From the NCBI GenBank assembly GCA_020809705.1, contig CP085834.1:620001-684000 (forward strand): DNA of 64,000 nt, written 5' to 3'. The number at the start of each line of letters is the position of its first letter. Positions within the stretch are counted from its first letter, which is position 1. The stretch comes from Calonectria ilicicola. Taxonomy: Eukaryota > Ascomycota > Sordariomycetes > Hypocreales > Nectriaceae. Both the position numbers and the translations under genes were made by a program. Shown one piece after another: positions 42,692-53,801 of the stretch. The notes beneath the pieces were generated by a model. That model was not told where the DNA came from and made no database searches. It saw nothing but the letters and a program-made list of their open reading frames with translations.

Positions 42692-45600
42692 ATGCCTGTC
42701 GATTGGACACGTTATGAATCCGATGTGGACAGACTCTATCTAAACGGGAACAAAACAGCTGAAGAAACGATTGCGGCGCTGAATGCGCAGTATGGCTGTG
42801 GAATTACGCAAGTATTTTTGATTTCTGTAGATTAATTCAAGCTGACATCTGGAGATCAGTATTAGGCAGTTCAAATCGAAATTTGGGGGTATGAAAAAGC
42901 TTCATGCCAGTGAATGGAGCGCCGTCGGCGATGAAATAAAGAAAAGAAAGGAGCTGGGAAAAGAATACAGCGTCTACTTGAATAATCGTCTGCAGCCCCC
43001 TGCTCGTGTTGAGAGGGAAATCAGACGATATTCTAATCATCAAATGAACAATGGTGGACCGAAGATTGGTTTGTCATAAATCTCTTGTTTCTCTACTCCT
43101 ACTCATTATTGCAGATCTAGGCATTGACACTGTCGGACAACATCGAGTTGAAATTCGGAGTCCTAGTGCAAATAGGGCTAGCGGCAACCATTATCTAAAT
43201 CACGACACTGCGCAGTTTACGGTGGACGATTGCGATGCTCAGGATATGGCTGACCGAGATCCTTCACTCGATTCCACCTTTCAATCAATCACTCCCAGCC
43301 AATTTATCGACATTCAGATGAGTGACGAGTTGCATAGTACTGAGATTCCATCAAGATCCAATTCAATATGCAACTTCTTGAATCATATTGAGGCATGTGG
43401 CATGAGCGAGGACGTCTTCCTACGACAGGACTTTACATTGCAGGGTCTGAATCATGAATTTCATATCTTCAATTCGAATGGCACTTTGAATGAAAGTTCC
43501 TTTGGGGTCGTAAGCCCAACAGGTCGCCGCTCCCCGCCCAGAATAATGGGCCATATGTCTCCATGGGCACTTTTTGGTCCATTCTCTGCTTTCAAAATGG
43601 AATCAAATTACAAATTGTTCTGGGACTCGCCAGGTATATCCCGTCTCTTCAGCCTTTTAGGCAATGTAGTGCTAAGATGCCATCTAGAAATACTATCTAT
43701 CTTCAGCGAAATGGACAATAGAATGGAGGGCTATCACCATCATCCTGTCTATATGACTAATTCAAGAGAAACGAGGGGCTGGATTTCATCTCATTTAAGT
43801 GATCTCACACAAAGTTCAGAAGGCTTAAAATCTTTCGCAACTCAGGTCGAGGAAATTGTTCCCATGGCAGTCGGGAAGCGCGGTATTAGGTCATCTCTTG
43901 ATAACGCAAGCACTGATTCTCTCCACTGTGCCTTCGCCGTCGTGGCTTACTTGGCTTGCAACAACCTACTGGAAGATATTCAAATTCGATATTTTGTGGG
44001 CTGGGTGCTTGACAACGGGCACATTGCTAATCTTTCGATATTCTTATGAGCAAGGATACCCAGTATCAAAGGCTTCATTGAAAGAATTCTGCTCGCTATT
44101 TGCACGATACCAAACCTTAAGCGGAAAGAAAGCGACGAATCTGATGAAGCAACTGACAATGAGGATTTTGAAGAAGAAATAAAAATCAAGGAAGAAGATA
44201 AGGAGAGGAACATTTTTATTTCACATCCTGGTGAGGCCTTGGATTTGTTGCGTGTCCTGGATCAACGTGCCTTAAAAAGACATTTGGGCACAAGACTTTT
44301 GATGACCGTCGCGGGATCAAATCATTTGGGTGCGGCAAACCTATTAGTTAAGAACGGCGCGAACGTGAACGGAAGCGCAGACATAGGTCCAGTGCTCATC
44401 GCTGCAACTCTCGGAAATGTGGAGATGCTGAAATACATTATCGAAGCGGGCGCGGACGTAAACAAGAGGTTCGAGCAAGATCGGAGAAATCTCGGTTCTG
44501 AACGACAGGAGACGGCCCTGTCAGGCGCGTTATACCATTCCCGATTCGATGCCGTCGTTCTTTTGTTGGAAAAGGGTGCTGTAGTCGATGTCACTCTTCG
44601 TATGTATGGCCCCGGCGAGAGAATGATGGATTGGGTGGCGAGAGAATGCATGGAAATCCAGACGTTGCTTATGCAGCACTTAGGGCAGAACGATATCCCA
44701 GAAGTACATTTGATGATAGAGGAGGCAGAGAGAGGAAACCGGGCACTAAGCAGGTTTTTATTGCAGCGAAACATAGCCCGAGATGAAGTACTCGAGAGAG
44801 GGTTATACTATGCAGCAAAATGGAGGAAGACTGCTGCTGTCAGAACCTTTTTACAGAGGGGAGTAGACCCCAACACGACAAAATTTCGCCTGTCACAAAG
44901 TGTGTGCCTAGACAGCGACAAATCAGAGTTACATCCAATTCACGCAACTATACATGGCGGGAACGCGCGATACCCGATCGATGCACCTTCGGCTGGTATA
45001 ATATATCTTTTGGTCAAGGCCGGGGCCAGGCTATCAAGGCTAAGGGAGTCTGTCTTAATACGGCACTTGGTCGCTATGGCTAATGCAGGTCATGACATGT
45101 CCGCGCTTAGTGCTGGCACATTTGAAGACAACCCCTGGGTGACCATTTGTGACTATGGTGTGCTGGTTGATGCAGGGTGGCCGATCAATTCCTATGGACA
45201 CGATGGTCTCAGTACGCTTCAACGGCTTGTGCGAAGGGATAGTCTTGCTCACGTTCAGTTTTTAATCGACCGGGGAGCCAATGTCAACCTCCCGGCGAGT
45301 GAGAATTGGGGACGTACGGCACTCCAAAGTGCAGCTGAAATGGGACGCGCTCGAGTAGTCGACTTGCTCATCGAGGCTGGTGCCCGTGTCATGGCCCCAC
45401 CTGCGAAAGAGGGCGGTGTTACTGTCTTGGAAGCAATAGCCCAACGAATTCGGTTGTGCGCACAACAAATCCAATCCTCAAAACCAAATAAACAGCTCAA
45501 ATTTGATTTGAAGGAGTGGAAAAAAAGAAAGAAAGAATCGATAACAACTTTCAAAAATCTACTTGCCCTAGGGGCACCAATCCATCGTGCCGATGACCAA

Positions 45601-46491
45601 GCGAGCCACCTTATTCACACTCTCATTGAATCATCAAACAATACTACCCTCTTGGAATTGGCTCTGCAGGCAGGCGCCAGGATAGAGGACCGACCAAATT
45701 ACGAAGTCTCACAAGAATCCTCATTCCTATCCCCAAAACGCGAATCCGTTTCTCTCGCGCATCACCAACAAACACCCTTACAAATTGCTGCCAGAGCACA
45801 CCATCTAGAGGCCATCCAGCTTCTCATCCGCCATAACGCTGATGTAAATGCCTGTGCTGGAGAGCCATTCATGCACCACGAAGAAGATGCCTCCTTTTCT
45901 GATCAAGTTGAAAACAATCTTACCACTCTCCAGGGAGCTGCAATGTGCAAAGATGAACCAGAGAGACAGCTCGAGTGTGTTAAGTTTCTCCTGGAACACA
46001 ATGCTAACGTAAATGCTCCTCCCGCAAAAACCTTCGGTCGAACTGCACTCCAGGCTGCTTGCTGCTGTGCGCCAGCTAACCATAGGGTAGTAGAGCTGCT
46101 TTTGGACAAAGGAGCAGATGTCAACGCACAACCCGCAAGAAACGGCGGAATTACTGCTCTCCAAGGCGCTTCCATCATTGGCGACTTGTCACTCATCAGA
46201 ATCCTTCTCAAGTACGGGGCTGATATTAACGCACCCTCGGCCCCGGAAAATGGCAGGACTGCGGTTGAGGGAGCAGCAGAGCACGGAAGATTGGATATTT
46301 TAAAACTACTGTTTAATGAAGGGGCACAACCGGACATTGCGTCTTTTTCTAGGGCTATCGAGTTCTCTCAGGAGAACAACCATTGGGGGGTTGTGAATTT
46401 TCTAGAAGAACACCAGAAATGCTTTATGCTAGGGTATGGAAGGCTGGATGGTGGATTCGAAGGAGCAGGTTTGGAGTCATTTAGCACATAG
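42692..46491 (+). pseudogene. Clr5-domain ankyrin-repeat protein, interrupted by one in-frame TGA
   Basis: Exons 42692-42807, 42860-43068 and 43115-46491. The first intron is of GC-AG type (GCAAGT donor, CTGAC branch, ATCAG acceptor); the second is GTTTGT to TTGCAG. The N-terminus is a Clr5 domain (WTRYESDVDRLYLNGNKTAEE, then IRQFKSKFGGMKKLHASEW and RVEREIRRYSNHQ), a helical DNA-binding-like module. A linker of about 300 residues follows, then many ankyrin repeats with the fungal consensus GADVNAQPARNGGITALQGAS. The same frame continues on both sides of a TGA at 44047-44049, so the gene reads as one protein of about 1,230 residues broken by one nonsense codon. No phase-compatible intron removes the stop without also deleting coding-like sequence; the best alternative ends at CTTAAG near 44121. 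Related proteins are candidate sensors in fungal self/non-self systems. Confidence 0.75.
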
Positions 46492-47063
46492 TACACCACT
46501 CGTTATCGGGTTTCACTAGCCCGGAGTTTAAAGAAATGAGCACACAGGTTCGTTTTGATCAATCATATTTACAAATCCACAGAGGAAGCTGAGGATGTGT
46601 TTCCAGCGTCTCCAATCTATCTCTGCTCAGTTTCTGGGTTTTAGAGTGTTTTACTTCAGAAATATCATATTGGACTTCAGTTTCCCATTTCGGCAAATCA
46701 GACGAGAGGCTGCACTATTCAGCCCAGTACTAATGCTCGATGCAAAACCTTCCAGCAGTCACCTCTGTTATATCAACTTGCAAGCTTTAATTATTCATCC
46801 ACTTGAGTGCATAAATGTGCTTCTTGACAAAATATATTGTGAAATGCACATGGCAGAGAGAAGGTTAAACATATCGAGGCTACATTGGTAATGGTCCTAC
46901 TCCCTCTCGCCCCTTGATTTGCCCCCCTAGCAGTATTCCCACACTCCCAATATCGTTCTCCGTAATAGTGTCGGCGTCATTAATCTCATCGATCAGTGGA
47001 ATTGAAAGGACAGGATAGGGTCAAAGTAATGGTCGGCCGCAGTGGCGAGGGAAACTGATTTTT
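46492..47063. other. Convergent intergenic region
   Basis: Separates the 3' ends of the ankyrin gene and the peptide-precursor gene. A 98-codon frame at 46595 has no recognisable content. Confidence 0.4.
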
Positions 47064-47423
47064 TTAGTCTCGCGGCCCCCCAAAGGAACCGAAGAGCAAA
47101 CCCTGGCCTGGTTTTGTGTGGCCACTAATACTCCCGCGCTTGTCGAAATCTTCATCGCGTTTGTGTTGTGGCCCCCCCAAGAGACCGAGCAAACCCTGGC
47201 CTGGTTTGGTGTGGGCACTAATGCTCTGACGCTTGTTGAGATCTTCATCGCGCTTGCTGGAAGGCACTGTATGCCAGAGGTTGTCATGTTGTTCGTCAGG
47301 TTTGACTGGCAAAGTGCCCCAGGTCGTCTGGCGCTCCTCAACGCCAGCAGGCTGGGCATCCTCGATAGGAGCGGCCATGGCCAGGGCAGCCATGAAAATA
47401 GTTGAAACTGCTGTGAACTTCAT
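47064..47423 (-). CDS. Secreted precursor with two Kex2-bounded peptide repeats (pheromone- or KEP-like)
   Basis: A single-exon frame of 119 residues from the ATG at 47423; the open frame continues upstream, but residue 1 here is followed by a clean signal peptide (MKFTAVSTIFMAALAMAAP). A short pro-region leads to four dibasic KR sites at 57-58, 64-65, 88-89 and 95-96. They bracket acidic spacers (DEDLN, DEDFD) and two related core peptides, residues 66-87 and 97-119, both containing SIS-[AG]-HTKPGQGLL and then GGP. This is the layout of alpha-factor-type pheromone precursors and of kexin-processed repeat proteins that yield cyclic dikaritin peptides. The KPGQ turn is shared with yeast alpha-factor, but the Trp/Cys of known Eurotiales pheromones are absent. 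The product is presumably cleaved in the Golgi and secreted; the role is unknown. Confidence 0.75.
   Translation of the reverse strand: MKFTAVSTIFMAALAMAAPIEDAQPAGVEERQTTWGTLPVKPDEQHDNLWHTVPSSKRDEDLNKRQSISAHTKPGQGLLGLLGGPQHKRDEDFDKRGSISGHTKPGQGLLFGSFGGPRD
47094..47252. repeat. 93-bp tandem duplication inside the peptide precursor
   Basis: The segment beginning GAGCAAACCCTGGCCTGG at 47094 recurs at 47187, an offset of exactly 31 codons. The copies stay alike for about 65 bp, to ATCTTCATCGCG at 47159 and 47252, with mostly synonymous or conservative changes. Confidence 0.85.
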
Positions 47424-49158
47424 GACGACGGTGCTTCTGTGTTGAATAAATACAATGAATATGGAATGAATGACAGAGTACAAGTAAAGAATGCGGTGGT
47501 TGGTTGCTGAATGAATGAGACTGTGCTGGCTGAGCTACCAGATGCAAAACAGTCGAGGGGATCCAACTTATACTTGTTCGAAATCATCTTTCGACACACG
47601 TTTATTGATAAGTAAGACATAAAATAACGTGGAAGATCTCCAGGCATCCCCAGTATGGAAGGAGCATTGAACGTCGGTATCTTCGCCGAATAAATCCACA
47701 CATACCTTGATATAAAAGCGGAGACGTGAAATGTGCGTGAAACCATCTTACCCCAGCCTTTCATATTGCTGAAGCCCATTCTGGGCATGTGAGCTCCTTC
47801 GGGCTCAGTCTAGTTATAGGCCATGTGCGTAATCACTGAGAGGGTGAAAAATACGAGGAACGAACGAATCGCTACGTCTAACACTGGAGGTTGCTTGGGC
47901 AGAAGGGGCCATGCTGTGCAGATTACAACCCTGTATTACGGTTAAGCTTTACCTTACCGCACTCCAAACTTGGCGGGGAGATAGGCTTATAAAATTGGAA
48001 ATTTCCAGAAGTTATTGGGTTGGTACTTGATGGACAGTGCGTAAGGCGTAGGGCGTGAGAATGGCTCGTGTTTTGGCGCGGCGGGGTCCGAGACGTCCCA
48101 CCGGTTACTTAATGGCATTCTTTCTCGGTTTTCATTATGTTTTTCGCGTGCATATTACGTTGAAGATCTTCTTGAGTTATACCAGCTACAGCGTATGACT
48201 CATCCGTAATTTACTCAGTTTCCACAATAACTACTCAGTCTACTCCAAACAATGAACTCCCAACTGTGACTTTGCAACACTGTGGCTGCATTTTGAAAGC
48301 AAACATCATTGGGTCAAGTTTTGACTTGTTCGGGGGCAATGCTCAATGGTGCAACGATGAGTGCAATCAGGTGCACTAACTTTGGAGTGTCTATTCGATG
48401 GCTTCTAGACAACCAGTCCTTTGCGTTAAACAAAAGGAGGTCAGACAAATGTGATATTGCTTGTCTTGACATCAACGTTGTTCCTCTCGTAAGGGTTTTA
48501 CTGGTTGGGCTTTGATCTTTAAAATACATTCACCTATGCGACGGGAGGAAAGGGTTAAAATAATGTAGCGCAGGGTAGTTCACCTTAGTGCAGATGAGCG
48601 AAAGGGAGATTGAGAGTCGTACTATAATTAGTTGTTGGCTGGCATACATTTTGCAACATGTACACATAATAATGTGCATCTCAGGTATTTATACGTACAC
48701 AAGGATTATTTGTTTCACGAGTTTCTCGGGATTTCCTATAACAGCTGTCGAAGCGGGAGGTCTCAGAGGCCCCTTTGGGGTAGTCTGGGTGATATCTCTA
48801 GGCATGTGCCAGAGGGTAATGGCGGCGACCACTCTACTGGAATGTCTATGTGCCGTTAGACGATAATTATTTCCCAAAAGTTAATAGCTAATAGGTTTAT
48901 ATGTACGCTTGGAAAGATTAATGTGTGCCCGCAGGAAAGCTCATTATTAATTGATTGCTGCTAAGAAATAAAACTGGCTATAGGCTCGTTGCCGTTCCAC
49001 CAGGATGGGTATCTTAAAAAGACGGTCGCCCCAAGTTTTAATTCGCCTTAAAAATATCATCGTAATTTCAACGAAAACAAATAAAACCACAAATAAAATT
49101 CAAATCCCCCCGTCCCAGCGAAACTCCTTAACTCCGAAACCTCTCAGGCCGAAATCCC
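47424..49158. other. Intergenic, 1.7 kb
   Basis: Promoter region of the peptide precursor (left part), then a long stretch with only short opposed frames. No RNA gene or repeat element was recognised. Confidence 0.4.
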
Positions 49159-50586
49159 TTACGACCTGTTGATGCGATGGTTTGACTCCATATGTCGGCG
49201 CAGCTGGTCCAAACGATGGAAATCCTTGTCGCAGAGTTCACACACATGTTCGCCTCTAATGTTGTGAGTCTTGCGGTGTTTGGAGAGGTTTGACGATTCG
49301 GCAAACCTCTTGTCGCAAATCCCGCAGGCCAAGGGCTTATCCCCAGTATGGGTGCGAATATGCATTGCTGATTTCAAGTTAGCTGACCACATCTTTAAGA
49401 GAGAAAAAAAACAGGGAAGGGGGTTTAACATACTAAGAGCGCTTTGCTGCCTAAACCTTTTATCGCAGTGAGTCTTTGGGCACACCCACGGCTTTTCATC
49501 ACTGTGGATGCGCATGTGCTGTTCGAGAGCCTGCTTTGCCGACAGGCCAAGTCCGCATACCTTGCATGTCAAGGGCTTATGCTCGGTATGTGTCTGCACA
49601 TGCCTGCCGAGCTTGCCCCTTTGAGGGAACGGCTCGACTCTTTTGCACCCTTGCCAGCGGCAGCGGAAGCCACCCGGACCATTTTCAACACGAGGGAGGT
49701 GGTCCCTCTTGAAGTGTTCGTCAAGGGCTGCGTGGTCAGGATAGACTCTCCGGCAGACCAGTCCGTCTGCCCAAGTCCACCCGCATTCTGATGGGCCCTC
49801 TTCACGCGCCAATCGAGGTGCAGGGCTGGGCGGCGCGGGGCTTGTCTGGGGACTGTCAGGCAACTTAATGAACGAGTCCATGTCGACATCCTCATCGACA
49901 GGACTTTGGACCATTTGGCTAGGTCCAGGAAAGATAGGCGCAGCAGCCATGAGGGGTTCAGGGATGGCCGGCCCAGGGCTCGAAAATGTGGCTGCCAAGG
50001 CGTTGGGGGCGGCAGCAGATCCCATGCAATCGGCATTAAAGCATGGGTAAAAGGCTTGGGCGCAAACCGGGTCAAAGCAGAGACCGGAACAGTATGAGTG
50101 TTCAGTATCTGCTAGACCACTGGCGTTGAGGCTGGAAGAAGACATGCCAGCCCCAAAGGTGCTTCTACCCCAATCTGATTCGTTGAATTGAAAAGGCTCA
50201 GAAGGAAGTAGCATCTGGGATTGACCCAGGCTTTGCTCACTCGCCATGAGCGGCTGGCCAGGAGGGTCCAGTCGGCCAAGAGGGTCCAGCTGGCCAAGGT
50301 TGAGACCGCTGAAGTCCATGTTGTGGCCGAAGAGCATGGCGTTTTCGGCTTGGGAGGCGGCAAGATCCGCCTCAAAATCAGGCTTGTTCATGTCCATCTC
50401 GATGCTGGTTAGTCGACCTTGGTGCTTTCCTTGATGAATAAATATGTCCTTCCAAGGTTGATGTGTGTGGGATGGATAAAAGGGGTTTGCCCAAGAGGTG
50501 CGGCCACACATGTCTTTATACTGGTAGAGGTGGTCCAAAGATGGCATCGGAGATGGGAGCCTATGAGCTGCAGTCATGAGCCTCAT
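49159..50586 (-). CDS. C2H2 zinc-finger transcription factor, two exons
   Basis: Minus-strand exons 50586-49434 and 49367-49159 encode 453 residues. The intron is 66 nt (GTATGT to ATCAG, branch GCTAAC) and lies inside a finger, joining QQSAL to T-MHIRTHTGDKP. The first 250 residues are low-complexity, Pro/Ser/Met-rich and probably an activation region. Then come about six C2H2 fingers, from CGWTWADGLVCRRV-HAALDEHFKRDH through CKVCGLGLSAKQALEQHMRIH and CGICDKRFAESSNLSKHRKTH to the last CELCDKDFHRLDQLRRHMESNH. TGEKP-like linkers (HSDEKPWVCP, HTGDKPLACG) indicate sequence-specific DNA binding in the nucleus. An internal ATG (MDMNKPDFEAD) is a possible alternative start. The intron does not change frame, so an unspliced reading would insert 22 residues in a finger. 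Confidence 0.85.
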   Translation of the reverse strand: MRLMTAAHRLPSPMPSLDHLYQYKDMCGRTSWANPFYPSHTHQPWKDIFIHQGKHQGRLTSIEMDMNKPDFEADLAASQAENAMLFGHNMDFSGLNLGQLDPLGRLDPPGQPLMASEQSLGQSQMLLPSEPFQFNESDWGRSTFGAGMSSSSLNASGLADTEHSYCSGLCFDPVCAQAFYPCFNADCMGSAAAPNALAATFSSPGPAIPEPLMAAAPIFPGPSQMVQSPVDEDVDMDSFIKLPDSPQTSPAPPSPAPRLAREEGPSECGWTWADGLVCRRVYPDHAALDEHFKRDHLPRVENGPGGFRCRWQGCKRVEPFPQRGKLGRHVQTHTEHKPLTCKVCGLGLSAKQALEQHMRIHSDEKPWVCPKTHCDKRFRQQSALSMLNPLPCFFSLLKMWSANLKSAMHIRTHTGDKPLACGICDKRFAESSNLSKHRKTHNIRGEHVCELCDKDFHRLDQLRRHMESNHRINRS

Positions 50587-51890
50587 CAAGGTTCAAACTC
50601 AGCACTATTCTCTGTCTGCAAAGCTATACAACCAATGGCTTGCCAGAGAAATTTGACCTCGAGCAAAAGTTTAATGAGAAATTTCTGCAGGACCTTTGAC
50701 CAGGTCACGGCATTAGTTGTCAAGCCAATCCAAACGACCAGACAACAAATCTAATAGACGTTGAGTAGTTTTAATTTAGACATGAAGAAACCGCAATTTC
50801 TGTCGTTCCTGTGCTTTTTATACGTCACTAATTTGATATATTTCGATCATAAAATAACCCTGTTGATAATCGCTAAAAAAATTGTACTATCAAATGCCAT
50901 TCCATTGAAGATGAATGGCGTCCACACTGGTTCGCTCACACTAGAAGTTCCAAGGACACCCACCTTGAATGCTCCAAATTTAAGTTTATGGGTTTTCATC
51001 ACGGTGTGTTATCCAGGAAAAACATGAAGCATAACCGTACAGGTTTTACATGAGGCTATCAAGGTTTTGAAATACCACAGAGAATTTGTTTGTTATTTCT
51101 TGATTAGGGTTGTGGTGCTAGCCTCGCCTATCTCGCTCCAATCTTGTGCTCCTTGATGTCGTTATTAGCATCGCCTCCATCCATAGTTTACAGGACGACC
51201 GGAGCTAATAGAACATCAACGGGTGTGGGAAATGGGTTCGCAATACAGGTACATCTTGCCCCCAAGGTCGTCTTCGCCTTGGGGTTGAGTGACTAAGCAA
51301 GCACTCCATAGAACCAAGAACCTTAATCCTATAGGTCGGGCAGTGAAGGTTTGGTCATTCAGTGGGACGAAGAGTGTGATAATCCGTCCAATGATAGCCT
51401 TGAACTTTTCGCACGAACGCCTTTGTTGAATGGCACGGACTTCGCTGGTTGATGACGGCGACCACAAGAGATAAATAATGGATATATGTGAATTCTTTTT
51501 TATAAATTCCCTCATGCATTTATCTTTATTACTCTCAAGATTTTTTATTACATCCACAATCATCGACGTAAAGTGCGATAATCTCAATATTCACATATGC
51601 CATCCATCTCGCCTGGCAAAATCATCATGTTACTCTAGACCTAACAACCTTCCATCTTTTGCTTAGAACGTGATAGGATCGTATTGGAATCCAGAAAAAG
51701 CAGAACGCCAATTTTAGCGGAGGTGACACGACCCATTTGCCTTCTGACAAGGGCGTAGTAAAAATCCCGCTAACCTTCCTTTCAGCTCACAAGCGGTACG
51801 ATGGACCATCCTATGCTAACTTATGTCTGATCACTTTCCATCCTCATAGATAAATCTCTACTAGCCATCAAAGCCCAGCCAACAAGGTTC
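50587..51890. other. Intergenic, 1.3 kb, nothing supported
   Basis: Upstream of the zinc-finger gene and downstream of the cell-surface gene. Short frames only; it is AT-rich around 50820-50890 and 51480-51560. Confidence 0.4.
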
Positions 51891-53801
51891 TTAACAGAGG
51901 AACCAAGCTGACGTCAGGACAGTAGCGACCAAGTAGAAAGGTCTGCTAGGCATTTTTGTAGCGAGGGAGCTCTCAACATGGGAACTAACGGAGGCCTGGG
52001 CAGCAGAATCTGGGTTTTGAGGGTTTGTGGTCGAGTGTACAGATTCTCCCGATTTAGAGGTGCTCGCCTCTAACGATGATGAGATGCTGTGGGTGATGGT
52101 CTTTGCCGAGCCACCTACGGTTAATGTGACGCCATCATACACAGTGACAGAAGCGGGCGTGTTGCCCAAGCTGGACAAGGTGTAGCTAACAGTGGTACTG
52201 CCCCGATCCTCGACAACTTCAAGACCGGCCGTGCCCAGACTAATAACCTGCTTCGTGGTACCTGCGGTTCCCGGGTCAACGGCCGGCTTTAAGGCAACGT
52301 CCGGATTACTGGAGCCGGTAAAGCCAGAGTTTGCATCAGCTGATAACGTCACTACGGCATTGGTCACAGTCATGGCTGAACCGCCCAAAGACAAAGTCGT
52401 TCCATCGTACACAGTAACGGAGGCAGCAGCACCGTCGGAATCAGAGATTGTGTAAACGCTACTGGTGGTACCATCGTAGTTGATGACCTCGATGCCAGCT
52501 GTCCCTAGGCTGACTACTTGTTGCCTTATCGCTGAGACAGCTGCAGCCGCGGTCGAGGCTTTGGAGACTTTAGCAAGTTCTGAACCATCATCCTGGTGAG
52601 TCGATTGGCTTGGGTCTCTGGAAGAACTTTGTTCCGACGTGGAACCACTGGAGACATCATCATCATCCTCCGGGTCGCTGGACGAGCCTTGGTCAGACGA
52701 GGAATCATCAGTGGAACCATCATCTCCCTCTGGGTCGCTAGTCGCACTTCCAGAATTGCTGTCATAGTTCCCGAAGCATCTGTACTGACCGCAGCATGAC
52801 CGGCAGCCGTGGTTGTCGCGAGATCCGACGCAGCCATGGCTTGTGTAGAAGCAGCCGATGCAGCAGTATGATCGACACCTCCTTTGGTAGATGCAGGTGC
52901 AGCAGTTGTAGCAACCAAGGCGTCGGCCGTGGGAATCGCATACGGAGGGTCAAAAAGTCCAAATTTGCAGTTGTGCACGCCACAGTGCAGCCAGTACGGC
53001 ATACCGTATTGCTTAACAGCGTAGGGCATAACAATAGAAGGGTTGCATCGAGTGTCGTCATCATTTACGGGATGCTTATGTGTTGTTAGGGTGGAAACAT
53101 CGTAGGAGCCTGTGCAGTGAGTATCCAAGTCACTCAGGTAGAGTTGACGTGTCGACCTTCTGGATGTTGCGGTTTCGTCCATATAAGGAACCAATGTGGA
53201 GACTTCTGTCAAATCGAAGCCGAATATCTTTCTGCTGGTAGATGGACCGAGCAAACCACAGGCGTTGGATCCATACAGCGAGCTCACAACCATGTATACT
53301 GACGGCGAGGTGCTATAACCAGTTAGTCCATTCGATTCGAGTTGTCTTGGTGAGTTAATAATGACTCACTAGGTCTAATCCAATGACGAGTCGTAATATG
53401 TTGAAGGATATGAGTAATTATCGTTCGTCGGCCAATAGACCAAGTCCACGGTACCAGCATATCTGCGGAGGATCAGAACAAGAATTGACAACTCGACATT
53501 TTGAAGACGTACACACTGCACCATGGGCTGTTCCACAGGGTTCTGGATTCATCCGTGTTGTAGTACGAGCAGTTGTTTGGCGCAATGTTGTCGGTGCTGG
53601 TCGGGTAGTAGGGAGCTGAAGTAATCGTCGATTGGACACTAGTTGTCGTAGTGCTGGCTGTTGTACTACCACTAAGGCTGCTTGATGCAGGCTTTGAAAT
53701 AGCTTCATGTCCATGTTAGAATATTTCATTGAGAGAAAGGAGTTCTGCATACCGCTACTGTAGGAAGTTCTTGCGCCCAATATGAGGAGCCCAAGAAGCA
53801 T
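51891..53801 (-). CDS. Secreted, probably GPI-anchored Ser/Thr/Ala-rich repeat protein, multi-exon
   Basis: Minus strand. The first exons are 53801-53753 (signal-like MLLGLLILGARTSYSS), 53702-53513, 53462-53388 and then 53312 onward, with matching phases and good branch sites (TTCTAACATG, GGACTAACTGG). The early ectodomain has paired cysteines and Trp/Tyr (NNCSYYNTDESRTLW, SPWC). Then comes an Ala/Ser/Thr linker and a Ser/Asp-rich acidic tract. Two copies follow of a module of about 55 residues (VSLGTAGIEV ... VTVYDGTTLSLGGSA and ISLGTAGLEV ... VTVYDGVTLTVGGSA), and the tail PFYLVATVLTSAWFLC fits a GPI-attachment signal. Passing from the linker to the acidic tract needs a frame change near 52750-52830; a 71-nt intron (GTCGGA to GACAG) would do it, but the donor is weak, so a frameshift is possible. 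Likely a cell-wall protein. Confidence 0.7.

Noticed and set aside
46595..46891. 98-codon plus-strand frame downstream of the ankyrin gene
   Set aside because: No domain, no codon bias, and it lies in the convergent 3' region.
49271..50434. Plus-strand frames opposite the zinc-finger gene
   Set aside because: They are shadows; the minus strand carries consecutive C2H2 fingers.
52730..53000. Very cysteine-rich reading (about 17 Cys in 60 residues) on the minus strand, in the frame 2 nt from the Ala/Thr linker
   Set aside because: GCT/GCA/GCC alanine codons read as TGC when shifted, so the cysteines are a compositional shadow of the Ala-rich linker.
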